Part shown: piece after piece, positions 45,334 to 53,517 of the stretch
Position numbering within the stretch: the first letter of the stretch is position 1
Layout of the letters: each line of letters begins with the position of its first letter
Assembly: GCA_964466465.1 (NCBI GenBank)
Contig: CAYXNJ010000009.1
Span: 1 to 64,000, forward strand
Length of the DNA: 64,000 nucleotides
Direction: 5' to 3'
DNA from: Sulfurospirillum sp964466465
GTDB lineage: Bacteria > Campylobacterota > Campylobacteria > Campylobacterales > Sulfurospirillaceae
Notes under the pieces: model-generated
What the model was told of the DNA's origin: nothing
Databases searched by the model: none
Seen by the model: the letters and a program-made list of their open reading frames with translations, nothing else
Position numbers and translations under genes: made by a program

Positions 45334-45414
45334 GTGATCTCCTGTAGTACAAATTTTGAACAATTATATAACGTCTTAAGGTTTAATTCAGTGTACTAGT
45401 TTTGATTTTTTAAG

Positions 45415-45458
45415 ACAATTTTCAGACATAGATGCTAGACTCGTACAATTTTCATACA
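45415..45458 (+). promoter_or_regulatory. 14-base direct repeats in the prpE / regulator promoter region
   Basis: ACAATTTTCAGACA (45415-45428) and ACAATTTTCATACA (45445-45458) differ at one base and start 30 bases apart, close to three helical turns. A weaker copy, ACAAATTTTGAACA, lies at 45349-45362 next to the prpE promoter. The second copy overlaps a TACAAT -10 box (45444-45449) for the regulator gene. Confidence 0.55.
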
Positions 45459-45471
45459 AAATGGACAAACA

Positions 45472-46422
45472 ATGTACGATAACGCCATCGAGAAAATCGT
45501 TGCAATTTACAATCGCTCAGGTCTTAGCATTTCCAAGTTTGCCTCCATCATCAACAAAGATCGAAGAACCTTGACTGCTTGGATCGATAAGTTGGTTACT
45601 AAAGAGCCTTCCAATGAGGTGAAGGTGGCTATCTCAAAATTTTTTCGCTATCCCACTTCCATTTGGGACAAAGAGTGCCATGGCGTTGATTTTGAGGATA
45701 TGCTCGAGTATATTCCTAAAGATGAGATACGCATTATCGACCAAGGCTATGAGGGCGGGCTTCGTTATATTTTGGATAAAGAAGCCCAAGACCGCTTTGT
45801 GATTCATCCACAGTTTCCTGGACCTGCTTATCGAGATAAAGTGGTTCCTACACCTTATAAACGGGTCATTTCAGCCGAGGCGGTGGAACTTAAGAAATTG
45901 CGCTATGAGCAGATATCAAACTACGCATTTGAATCCACCGAGTGGTACTCCATCGAATCGTTGTTACGATTTGCTTTTTCAAATATAGGCAATTTTTACA
46001 CAAAGAGTGAAAAAATACAAATCTTAGAGCTGATGCACGACACCTTTTATGACAATTACAACAAGAGCCTTTACTTCTTCGACTCACACTCTACAAAAAT
46101 ATATGGCATGGATACGGCGTACATCTCCATCAACGTCAAGCAAAATTTTATGTTTTGTAAAATGCCTATTGACTCCCTCATCGTTGAGATTCAAAACAAA
46201 AAGCTGATTTACAGAATGCACCGTTACTTCACCTCTGCTTCGCAAGCGCCAAATCACATTTTAAGAACCGATGCTGCAAAGATTTTACGCATCATTAAAG
46301 GAGCCATCGTCTCCGATAAATCGCTTATTGAGTGTTACTATGACATCGAAAAACAAACCCCTTATGGTGCTTTGTTTTTAAACAATATCTCACCGTTTGA
46401 GCCAAGATCCGATCTTCTCTAA
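45472..46422 (+). CDS. HTH protein, candidate regulator of the prp operon
   Basis: A 316-residue protein with an N-terminal Cro/XRE-like helix-turn-helix (about residues 14-42, SGLSISKFASIINKDRRTL). The remaining 270 residues match no family I recognise; they contain several Tyr/Phe-rich helices and a KTPYGALFL-like C-terminal segment, perhaps a ligand-binding domain. It is transcribed away from prpE-B-C-D, the place of a local regulator. It is neither the sigma54-activator PrpR nor the mycobacterial PrpR, lacking an AAA+ module and an IrrE-like domain. Regulation of propionate use is inferred from position only. Confidence 0.72.
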   Translation: MYDNAIEKIVAIYNRSGLSISKFASIINKDRRTLTAWIDKLVTKEPSNEVKVAISKFFRYPTSIWDKECHGVDFEDMLEYIPKDEIRIIDQGYEGGLRYILDKEAQDRFVIHPQFPGPAYRDKVVPTPYKRVISAEAVELKKLRYEQISNYAFESTEWYSIESLLRFAFSNIGNFYTKSEKIQILELMHDTFYDNYNKSLYFFDSHSTKIYGMDTAYISINVKQNFMFCKMPIDSLIVEIQNKKLIYRMHRYFTSASQAPNHILRTDAAKILRIIKGAIVSDKSLIECYYDIEKQTPYGALFLNNISPFEPRSDLL

Positions 46423-46424
46423 AC

Positions 46425-46438
46425 CTTTACATGTAAAG
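46425..46438. repeat. CTTTACATGTAAAG palindrome after the regulator gene
   Basis: A perfect 14-base palindrome two bases after the stop codon, the same core as at 42523 and 63435. Confidence 0.5.
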
Positions 46439-46460
46439 AAAGTGTAAAGAAGACGTCAAT

Positions 46461-46504
46461 CCTAAATTGACACTGTTTATCTATCATTTCAGTATCAATT
46501 TAGG
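46461..46504 (+). promoter_or_regulatory. Inverted repeat covering the leader and ribosome site of the cytochrome operon
   Basis: CCTAAATTGA (46461-46470) is perfectly inverted as TCAATTTAGG (46495-46504). The right arm ends inside the AGGAG ribosome site of the next gene. The left arm also lies within GTCAAT-N5-ATTGAC (46455-46471). It could be a protein-binding operator or an RNA stem that masks the ribosome site. Confidence 0.45.
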
Positions 46505-46512
46505 AGTTAACC

Positions 46513-46929
46513 ATGAAAAAGACACTCTGTTTTATACTACTAGCCTTTACACTACTGAATGGCAAAGAGTTCAATACCCCGATGAAAACCTATATGGAAG
46601 GCTTAAGTGCCGAAGCAAAAGCAGCAAATCCTAGCTTTACAAGCTTTGATGCTAAAAGAGGTGAAGCGCTTTTTTTCTCCAAACATACGGGCAAAAAAGG
46701 AACTGAAATGAGTTGTGTTACATGCCACTCAAGCGACCTGAAAAAAGGCGGGCAAAATGTCAATACCAACAAGCCTATTACTGCGCTTGCACCCTCTGTC
46801 AATTCAACGAGGCTAACCGATGTTGCTGAGGTCGAAAAGTGGCTTAGACGTAATTTTAACGATGTGTTTGCCAGAGAAGGCACTGCACTTGAAAAAGGTG
46901 ATGTCCTAACCTACATCATCAACCAATAA
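46513..46929 (+). CDS. SHP-like monoheme cytochrome c (DUF1924)
   Basis: A 138-residue periplasmic cytochrome with a signal peptide (cleavage about residue 17) and one heme motif CVTCH at residues 68-72. The segment KPITALAPSVNSTRLTDVAE followed by VEKWLRRNFNDVFAREGT is close to sphaeroides heme protein, a cytochrome whose axial Asn lets it bind O2 or NO. TAGGAG precedes the ATG. In Rhodobacter the shp gene is also followed by a diheme cytochrome and a cytochrome b, the same order as here. Role: electron carrier or gas-binding redox protein. Confidence 0.85.
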   Translation: MKKTLCFILLAFTLLNGKEFNTPMKTYMEGLSAEAKAANPSFTSFDAKRGEALFFSKHTGKKGTEMSCVTCHSSDLKKGGQNVNTNKPITALAPSVNSTRLTDVAEVEKWLRRNFNDVFAREGTALEKGDVLTYIINQ

Positions 46930-46938
46930 GGAGAGAAG

Positions 46939-47394
46939 ATGAAAAAGATACTTTTAATGACAGCACTTGGACTAAGCTTTGCCTTTGCGGGCAGTGTCGC
47001 ACCCGCCGATAATGCACAATATCAAAAAGAGTGTGCCAGTTGTCACTTTGGTTATCAACCCGCTCTTTTAAATAAAGTTTCTTGGGAAAAAGTGATGACA
47101 AACTTGAGCGATCACTTTGGAACAGACGCTTCTTTGGGTAAAGTGGAGAGCGAGCAGATTTTGAACTATCTTGTTACCAATGCAGGAAGTGGTAAAATAG
47201 CGGCAAATAACACCACGATGCAGATCACCAAGTCGCCTTATTTTATCAAAGAGCATCGCAAAATTTCCGCGAAATTGATAGAGCAAAAAGAGGTTGGCTC
47301 ACTTGCAAATTGTATGGCGTGCCATACCACAGCCGATAAAGGCAATTACAGTGAGCGTTCCATCGTCATTCCAAATTATGGGAGATGGGAATGA
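46939..47394 (+). CDS. Diheme cytochrome c (DHC-like)
   Basis: A 151-residue periplasmic cytochrome with a signal peptide (MKKILLMTALGLSFAFAG) and two heme motifs, CASCH at residues 32-36 and CMACH at 125-129. The segment SWEKVMTNLSDHFGTDASLG fits DHC proteins that donate electrons to SHP. GGAGAGAAG precedes the ATG. Its stop overlaps the start of the b-type cytochrome gene (ATGA). The same fold reappears as the C-terminal part of that protein. Confidence 0.88.
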   Translation: MKKILLMTALGLSFAFAGSVAPADNAQYQKECASCHFGYQPALLNKVSWEKVMTNLSDHFGTDASLGKVESEQILNYLVTNAGSGKIAANNTTMQITKSPYFIKEHRKISAKLIEQKEVGSLANCMACHTTADKGNYSERSIVIPNYGRWE

Positions 47395-48494
47395 AAAAGA
47401 TCCTTGTTTGGGGGCTTTATACAAGGCTTTCCCATGCGCTTCTTATGGGCATGATGTTGGCGGTCTTTTTAACGCCTGAAGTCAAAAGATTCCTTACGTT
47501 ACACGTAGCGCTTGGGTACACAATCGCACTGCTTTTTCTCTTTAGAATTCTTTGGGGATTTATGGATGTAAAGTACTCAAACTTCAAAGATTTTAACTTT
47601 AGTTTGGTGGCGCTTAAAGAGTATATGCTCACGATTTTTGGCAACAAAAAAGAGTACATCGGGCACAATCCCGCTTCTAGTTACGCCATCATCGCGATGA
47701 TTGTATTAACATTCTTAGCTGTAATTACGGGTGCTTTAACGTATGGTGTCAAAGAAGGTATGGGTGTGTTTGCTTTTATGAACCACACGCTATTTCGCGA
47801 CATGAAGCTGTTTAAAGAGGTACATGAGTTTTTCTCTAACGTTCTTATGGCGGTTATCTTTGCCCATATCGCAGGTGTACTTCTTGACAAAGTGCTTCAT
47901 AAATCACGCGCGTTAGAGTCGATGATAGATGGTTATAAGCTAGGCGATGAAGAGGGGTTAAAACTCACCTTATTGCAGAAAATTTTTGGTGTTTTAGCAC
48001 TTGGACTTTCTATCTTTGCTTTTGTTTATATGTTGGTGATGCCAAACAGTCTTTTGATTGCTGATGGCAATGTTAAAATGGACTATGCCAAAGAAAACCC
48101 AGCGTTTTACAAAGAGTGTATCAGTTGTCATACGCTCTTTCCTCCCTTTTTATTGCCACAAAAATCGTGGGTGAGCATGATGGATAGTTTGGAAAATCAC
48201 TTTGGCGATGATGCCTCACTGGATGCAAACACAACAGAATCCATCAAAGAGTTTTTAGTGAAAAACAGTGCGGAGTCTTCCACTAAAGAGTCTTCTTTAC
48301 GCATTATGGCAAGTTTAAAGAGCGATCAAACGTACCTAGCCATCACCGAAACACCTTTTTGGAAAAATCGACACAAAAAGATTGATAAGGCAGTTTATGA
48401 GCAAGCAGATATTGGTAAACCATCCAATTGTAAGGCATGCCATGCTAATATTGAAAATCGACTCTTAAATAATCGAGACATCAAAAGGCTGTAA
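47391..48494 (+). CDS. Cytochrome b561 fused to a C-terminal diheme cytochrome domain
   Basis: A 367-residue membrane protein. Residues 1-200 are a four-helix b561-type cytochrome with His pairs suited to heme b (YTRLSHALLMG, LTLHVALGY, EVHEFFSN, FAHIAGVLL), followed by a fifth hydrophobic segment (about 198-217). Residues 230-367 form a periplasmic DHC-like domain with CISCH (243-247) and a second motif CKACH near the end. It is clearly related to the preceding diheme gene (SWVSMMDSLENHFGDDASLD). Likely quinol-linked electron delivery to DHC and SHP. ATG 47391 overlaps the previous stop; an in-frame ATG at 47385 is the alternative. Confidence 0.87.
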   Translation: MKKILVWGLYTRLSHALLMGMMLAVFLTPEVKRFLTLHVALGYTIALLFLFRILWGFMDVKYSNFKDFNFSLVALKEYMLTIFGNKKEYIGHNPASSYAIIAMIVLTFLAVITGALTYGVKEGMGVFAFMNHTLFRDMKLFKEVHEFFSNVLMAVIFAHIAGVLLDKVLHKSRALESMIDGYKLGDEEGLKLTLLQKIFGVLALGLSIFAFVYMLVMPNSLLIADGNVKMDYAKENPAFYKECISCHTLFPPFLLPQKSWVSMMDSLENHFGDDASLDANTTESIKEFLVKNSAESSTKESSLRIMASLKSDQTYLAITETPFWKNRHKKIDKAVYEQADIGKPSNCKACHANIENRLLNNRDIKRL

Positions 48495-48869
48495 ATGAAA
48501 GTTTTTCTCATTGTTTTACTGGCTCTTTCATTGTATGCCAGTGATGGTAAAAAAGAGCACCATCTCAGCAAAGATCTCTCTTCTTTGGAATTGACATCTG
48601 AGCAAAAAGAGCTTGCAAAGGGGATTATTAAGCAGTTTCGCGTAGATATCAAAGCCTTTCGTGAGTTTAAAGAGAAGATGGAAGATGAAAAAGAGCGTTT
48701 AGTGATGCGTGAGGTTTTAAATGAAGACGATTTGCAGAAAATCAATCAAGCCATCAGCCAAAAAGCGAGTACACTAGAGAGTCGCTTTTTAGTGCAAATG
48801 CACCATCTTTTAAACCCAGAACAACGCAAAAAATTTGCACATAACCTTGAAGAGTGGGAAGTCGAATGA
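48495..48869 (+). CDS. Spy/CpxP-like periplasmic protein
   Basis: A 124-residue protein with a signal peptide (MKVFLIVLLALSLYAS) and an all-helical mature part. LELTSEQKELAKGIIKQFR and LNPEQRKKFAHN are the paired LTxxQ-type motifs of the Spy/CpxP family of periplasmic chaperones or sensor modulators. It starts directly after the cytochrome b stop (no gap) and overlaps the response regulator start by four bases. In the Cpx system such a protein dampens the kinase; the same may hold here. Confidence 0.82.
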   Translation: MKVFLIVLLALSLYASDGKKEHHLSKDLSSLELTSEQKELAKGIIKQFRVDIKAFREFKEKMEDEKERLVMREVLNEDDLQKINQAISQKASTLESRFLVQMHHLLNPEQRKKFAHNLEEWEVE

Positions 48870-49537
48870 GCGAGAAAATTTTACTTATCGAAGATGATTT
48901 GGAGATGCAATCGCTCATTGTGGATTATCTTCAAAACTACGACTTTGAAGTCCAAGCCTATGACAAACCCAAAGAGGCTCTAGCACATCTTAAAGCAAAC
49001 TCCACGCAGTATAGGGTGGTTGTGCTTGATCTGATGCTGCCGCAAATGGATGGTTTTGATGTGTGCAAAGAGATACGCTCTTTTTGTGACGCGCATATCA
49101 TCATCTCCTCAGCGCGCAATGAACTGAGCGACAAAATCTTAGGGTACGGTTTGGGTGCGGACGACTACCTTGCAAAGCCGTATGAACCTAGAGAGTTGGT
49201 GCTTAAAATCAACTCTTTTTTGCGTAGAAATACGCTCTCTAAAAAGCGCGTCGGGGATTTTGAAATTGATGAAGCGAAGATGGAAGTCTCTTTGGAGGGC
49301 TATACGCTAGACCTGACGAAAATCGAATTTGACATCTTGCTTCTTTTACTCTCCAATCAAGGCAAAGTCTTTTCGCGCGAAGTGATTTTTAATGCGATTA
49401 ATGGCATCGGTTACAACTCCAAAGACCGTACCGTCGATATGCACATTAGCAATCTGCGGGCTAAAATAGGCGATGACCCCAAAAATCCCAAATACATCAA
49501 ATCCGTTTGGGGTATTGGCTACAAAATGGTAGGTTAA
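48866..49537 (+). CDS. OmpR-type response regulator of the cytochrome cluster
   Basis: A 223-residue regulator: receiver with LLIEDD, phospho-acceptor Asp 55 in VVVLDLMLPQMDGFDV, SSARNE and LAKPYEPREL, then a winged-helix domain ending VWGIGYKMVG. ATG 48866 is chosen over an upstream GTG (48854) because it overlaps the Spy-like stop (ATGA) and gives a normal receiver start. It pairs with the kinase gene that follows one base later. Its target is probably this operon itself, by analogy with other cognate operons. Confidence 0.92.
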   Translation: MSEKILLIEDDLEMQSLIVDYLQNYDFEVQAYDKPKEALAHLKANSTQYRVVVLDLMLPQMDGFDVCKEIRSFCDAHIIISSARNELSDKILGYGLGADDYLAKPYEPRELVLKINSFLRRNTLSKKRVGDFEIDEAKMEVSLEGYTLDLTKIEFDILLLLLSNQGKVFSREVIFNAINGIGYNSKDRTVDMHISNLRAKIGDDPKNPKYIKSVWGIGYKMVG

Positions 49538-49538
49538 A

Positions 49539-50753
49539 ATGTCCATTTTTACAAAGCTCTTTTTACTCTTTATCGTCAGCCTCTCATTGATGCTCTTTGT
49601 CTCACGCGAAACCAGTCAACTCACCCAATCAAAGATGGAAATGCTATTAAAAGAGAAGTATTTACAAGCCTCAAGTGAACTCTTTCGCGACCTTGCCAAT
49701 AACGACCAAACAGCCCTTACCAAAAGGCTTCAAACCTTTGACTTTGAAGTGATACCAGAGCCTTCTCGCGTGTTGGAAAATTCAAGAAGTGTGTATGGAA
49801 AAAGCAGCTCTTTTGGTGAAGTCAAAATTTTAGTTGATACCAAAGGTCAATACTTCTTGTTGCTGAGCTATTTGGATGAAAGCTTGCTCATACGCGATAA
49901 AAACCAAGAAGAGGGCTTTTTTGCAGAGGGGATGGTGACTTACTTTATCTTTGCCGACATTTTAGTGCTTGTTGTCATTTTCTTGCTCATTGTAAGGCTT
50001 CTTTTTCCTCTAAAACAGATCAATCTTACGTTAAAAGCCTTTGGTGAAGGTGCTTTAGACGTGCGTATGCAACGCTTTGGCTCCAAAGAGCTAGACACAC
50101 TCTCCAATACGTTTAATGCGATGGCTTCGAACATTGAAGCGCTCATACTTTCGCGTCAACGTTTACTTCGTGACATTGGGCATGAGCTAAGAACACCACT
50201 TGCTAAATCTAAATTGGCGTTAGAGATGCTAGGGGATGGCAAGTACCAACAAAGCCTCAAAAAGGCTATCACTCAAATTGATGAGCTTACTAAAGAACTC
50301 TTAGACATTGAAAGACTCAATGCCAATATGGAGCAACTCAGTTTTAGTACTTTTGATGCGGAAACACTCATCTCAGAGTCGCTTTCTCGCGCACTGATTG
50401 AAGATGAAAGTTTAGTGGAGCTTCATGTTGAAGAGAGCTTTGAGATCAAGGGCGATCTTAATTACCTCTCTATTGCATTAAAAAATATCATCGACAATGC
50501 CCTAAAATACGGCATAGAAAAGCCTATACTCCTTGAAGTGAAAGAGCACACGATCAGCGTTAAAAGCAAAGGTGAAGCACTTGAACACGCTTTGGAGTAC
50601 TACTGCGAGCCGTTTGCACAAGGTGATGCGGCTAGAGGCGTGGAGGGCTTTGGTTTGGGGCTAAGTATTGTCAAAAAAATCGTTGAAAAACATGGGTTTA
50701 GGCTGAACCTTACATCTAAAGAGGGGTGGAATAGCTTTTCAATTCTATTTTAA
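49539..50753 (+). CDS. Sensor histidine kinase of the cytochrome cluster
   Basis: A 404-residue kinase of CpxA/ArsS-like layout: TM1 (about 5-22), a periplasmic sensor of about 110 residues, TM2 (about 135-158), HAMP (FPLKQINLTLKAFGEGALDV), HisKA with LRDIGHELRTPLAKSKL (His 215), and HATPase with N-box IALKNIIDNALKYG and G-box GFGLGLSIVKK. It follows its regulator by one base. The last four bases overlap the convergent diguanylate cyclase gene. The presence of a Spy-like neighbour suggests sensing of envelope or heme-protein state. Confidence 0.9.
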   Translation: MSIFTKLFLLFIVSLSLMLFVSRETSQLTQSKMEMLLKEKYLQASSELFRDLANNDQTALTKRLQTFDFEVIPEPSRVLENSRSVYGKSSSFGEVKILVDTKGQYFLLLSYLDESLLIRDKNQEEGFFAEGMVTYFIFADILVLVVIFLLIVRLLFPLKQINLTLKAFGEGALDVRMQRFGSKELDTLSNTFNAMASNIEALILSRQRLLRDIGHELRTPLAKSKLALEMLGDGKYQQSLKKAITQIDELTKELLDIERLNANMEQLSFSTFDAETLISESLSRALIEDESLVELHVEESFEIKGDLNYLSIALKNIIDNALKYGIEKPILLEVKEHTISVKSKGEALEHALEYYCEPFAQGDAARGVEGFGLGLSIVKKIVEKHGFRLNLTSKEGWNSFSILF

Positions 50754-52690
50754 ACGATCTTAATTTCATTTTTATGCTCTTTTTTGACTTCGTACATTGC
50801 CATATCAGCATCTCTTAAAATATCGTTGATGGTTTTGTCATCGTCCTTAAATATCGTTCCACCAATACTTGCCGTACAGGTGTAATCAAAGTTGATGAGG
50901 TGAAATGGCTCTGCGATGGAGAGTAAAAGTTTATAGCCAATTTGTGCCATTTTTTCTTTGGCTTCTTTCTCATCTTCTCCAAGTTTAGTGACGAGCACGA
51001 CAAACTCATCGCCTCCAAAGCGAGAAACGGTGTCACATAAGCGAAGTGCTGATGTTAGGCGTTTTGCGACTTGTTTGAGCAGTATATCGCCGTATTCATG
51101 TCCTTTGGTGTCATTGAGAATTTTAAAATTATCCAGATCTATAAATAAAATTCCACAAAATTCTTGGGAGCGTTTGGCATTTGCTATTGTATAGCTTAGG
51201 CGATCAAGAAGGAGTTTTCGGTTTGGCAATTCGGTCAATGAGTCATAATACGCCAGATGCTCGATCATTTTTTGTGCTTCTTTATCTTGGGTTATGTCTC
51301 TAAAAATGACGACAGAACCGATGTTATGATGGTCTTGTACAAAAGGTGTGGCATTAAGATGCACGATAAAATGATCTCCATTTTTCTTACGGAAAATCTC
51401 CTCTCCAATGTACGTACGCTGATAACGCATAGAGTTTAGGATGGGGCAGTCTTCTTTAGTGGTGTTATGCGGGTGTACATGAATGAGTGTATGAGCATCT
51501 TTACCCAAAACATCTTCAAGACTATAGCCTAATATAGCCGTAGCAGAGGCGTTAATAAATGTAATTTCGCCTTTGGTATTTAACAGTATAACCCCATTAA
51601 TGGTCTTTTCAACAATAGTCTCAAATTGGATTTTTTCTCTGAGTGTCTTTTGACTTTGCTCCACTAAAAGGTACAGTACAATGCCTAAAAGGACAAAGGT
51701 TAAAAAGCCAAAAAGCAGTGATGTGATGTACTTGTGCTGTATAGTAACCAAGTCATTTAAACGACTGTAGGTGATCGCATAGGCAGCAAGTGTGTTGCTT
51801 AGGTCATAAATGGCATGAAAATTGGCAACATACCCCTCATTATTTTCCACCAAAGGAATCGAAAAGTTTTTTCCCTCTTGTAGTTTTTTCTCAATGTCAT
51901 AACGTTTTTTTAAGATGGTATTGATTTTTTTGGTGAGTTCTGACTCTATGGAGTGTGCTGTGACGTTGGAAATTTTTTGATTTTCAATCACAAAGTCATC
52001 GCTTAACACTGAAGGCATAAAATGATGTTTATGCGATGCAAAGACCAAATCAGTTGTGATCGATTTTTTCAAAAGTAAAACATGATCGCTCCAACTTAGA
52101 AGTTTTGCCAGCTCAAATTCAATGTTCTCATAAGCGAGTGAAACCTCTACACTGCCCAAATGTTCTTCATGGTCGATAATGGGAAAAACATAGCGAAATC
52201 CTGGATAAACACGTCCACCTTCAAAGCCTGTCACAAATTTTTTTTCGATATTCGCTTTTTTGATGGAAGGACGTATCTGCATCAAATTGTCGCCGTTTTC
52301 ACTCGGAGAATGAAAGCGTAAAAAGCTCTCTCCTTGAGGAGTATGAAAGTGAAATTGCCTGATGCCCAATTTTTTGAGTTCATCATTGTAAAATGGGTAA
52401 AGCAGGCGGTAAAGTGAGCCTCGAAGAATGGCTTGCTCTTTTGAGTTGTTGGTATCGTTGACTTCATGGAGAATTTTAAGAACCGAAGGCTGCATAATGG
52501 CATAGCGAAAGTAGTTCTCGATAGAGATGCTAAACATCTGCGTAACGGCTTTGTACGAAGTCTCTAAGATGCGGTTTTCATTATGAAGCAAGACATCTCG
52601 CTCTTCATTCATTTTTGAATGCACATAGCTAAAAAAAAGTGTATAAGCGAAGAGAATACTTAACGCCGTGATAAGAAATTTACGCATCAA
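50750..52690 (-). CDS. Membrane diguanylate cyclase with PAS domain
   Basis: A 646-residue inner-membrane enzyme predicted to make cyclic di-GMP. N-terminal TM (about 5-25), a large periplasmic sensor (about 30-310), TM2 (about 318-340), a PAS domain (IVEKTINGVILLNTKGEITF), then a GGDEF domain with YDSLTELPNRKLLLDRL, FIDLDNFKILND, and the intact catalytic loop RFGGDEFVVL at about residue 560. No EAL domain. Its start overlaps the stop of the PhnD-like binding-protein gene by four bases, suggesting that the binding protein supplies the signal to the sensor. Confidence 0.92.
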   Translation of the reverse strand: MMRKFLITALSILFAYTLFFSYVHSKMNEERDVLLHNENRILETSYKAVTQMFSISIENYFRYAIMQPSVLKILHEVNDTNNSKEQAILRGSLYRLLYPFYNDELKKLGIRQFHFHTPQGESFLRFHSPSENGDNLMQIRPSIKKANIEKKFVTGFEGGRVYPGFRYVFPIIDHEEHLGSVEVSLAYENIEFELAKLLSWSDHVLLLKKSITTDLVFASHKHHFMPSVLSDDFVIENQKISNVTAHSIESELTKKINTILKKRYDIEKKLQEGKNFSIPLVENNEGYVANFHAIYDLSNTLAAYAITYSRLNDLVTIQHKYITSLLFGFLTFVLLGIVLYLLVEQSQKTLREKIQFETIVEKTINGVILLNTKGEITFINASATAILGYSLEDVLGKDAHTLIHVHPHNTTKEDCPILNSMRYQRTYIGEEIFRKKNGDHFIVHLNATPFVQDHHNIGSVVIFRDITQDKEAQKMIEHLAYYDSLTELPNRKLLLDRLSYTIANAKRSQEFCGILFIDLDNFKILNDTKGHEYGDILLKQVAKRLTSALRLCDTVSRFGGDEFVVLVTKLGEDEKEAKEKMAQIGYKLLLSIAEPFHLINFDYTCTASIGGTIFKDDDKTINDILRDADMAMYEVKKEHKNEIKIV

Positions 52691-53517
52691 AAGCTCCCGC
52701 TTTGAGGAACGTTAAGGTTTTCAATGTCGCTTTTAAGATGCTGGAACATTTCTATATCGGTTTCACTCATACCGTAGCGAATGTCTTTTCCCCATGTTTG
52801 ATAGACCTCTTTAGGGGCTCTGAGTAAAATAGTTTTGATTTTTTCAATCTGCTCAAAACTCAATGTTTGGGTATTGACAACCAGCGAAAATCCTGGAATC
52901 AGTGGTGTTGTCTGGGTGATTTCAAGACCGAGTGAAGCGTACTCTTTAGCAATACCTTCTTTCATGCCTCCTATGTGAAAATCGCCTCTTACGATAGAGA
53001 GTGCCACTTCATCGTGTGTCCCAACATAACGATAAAGCATCGTATCTAAGTTGGCGTGTAAATAATCATTAACAAGAACTTTTGTTTTGGCATAACCGCA
53101 CGTTGAAAGAGGTTGCGTGAGGGCAACTTTGAGCTCTTTTTTTTGAGTAACCGCCAGTGTGTCGCCTGCAAATTTAACCAAAGCACAGCGATAACCTTTT
53201 TCGCCATCGCTCTCATGAAACGTGATGATGGGAAGTGCATACGGAAAGTTTTTTTGAAGTGTTAAAAATGGTAATGGTCCAAAGTAGGCTATATCGACTT
53301 TATTGGCTTTAAAAGCAGCAATTAGGTCGTCGTATTTTTTCTCATAATGAAAAGCAATATTTTCACCCATAGCTTCTTCAAGATAATTCACCATTGGGAA
53401 AAAATCTTCAAGGACTTTGTTGGTATTGAAAAAAGGGAGCGGTGCAAAAACAAGAGGGCGTGCATGAAGTGTAAAAGCACTCAAAAGAGTGAGAAAAAGG
53501 CACGTACATCGCCGCAT
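52687..53517 (-). CDS. PhnD-like periplasmic substrate-binding protein
   Basis: A 276-residue binding protein of the phosphate/phosphite/phosphonate (PhnD) type, with signal peptide MRRCTCLFLTLLSAFTLHA. The start RPLVFAPLPFFNTNKVLEDF, KVDIAYFGPLPFLTL, VALTQPLSTCGY and RGDFHIGGMKEGI match the family. The frame extends to 53556, but a promoter-like TATACT lies just upstream, so ATG 53517 with the full signal peptide is preferred. No ABC transporter ATPase or permease follows; instead it is coupled to the diguanylate cyclase, so it is likely a sensor component rather than a transport one. Confidence 0.85.
   Translation of the reverse strand: MRRCTCLFLTLLSAFTLHARPLVFAPLPFFNTNKVLEDFFPMVNYLEEAMGENIAFHYEKKYDDLIAAFKANKVDIAYFGPLPFLTLQKNFPYALPIITFHESDGEKGYRCALVKFAGDTLAVTQKKELKVALTQPLSTCGYAKTKVLVNDYLHANLDTMLYRYVGTHDEVALSIVRGDFHIGGMKEGIAKEYASLGLEITQTTPLIPGFSLVVNTQTLSFEQIEKIKTILLRAPKEVYQTWGKDIRYGMSETDIEMFQHLKSDIENLNVPQSGSF

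Noticed and set aside
45334..45363. TTG start giving prpE ten extra residues
   Set aside because: Lies at the predicted promoter -10; the GTG at 45333 has a well-spaced AGGAG.
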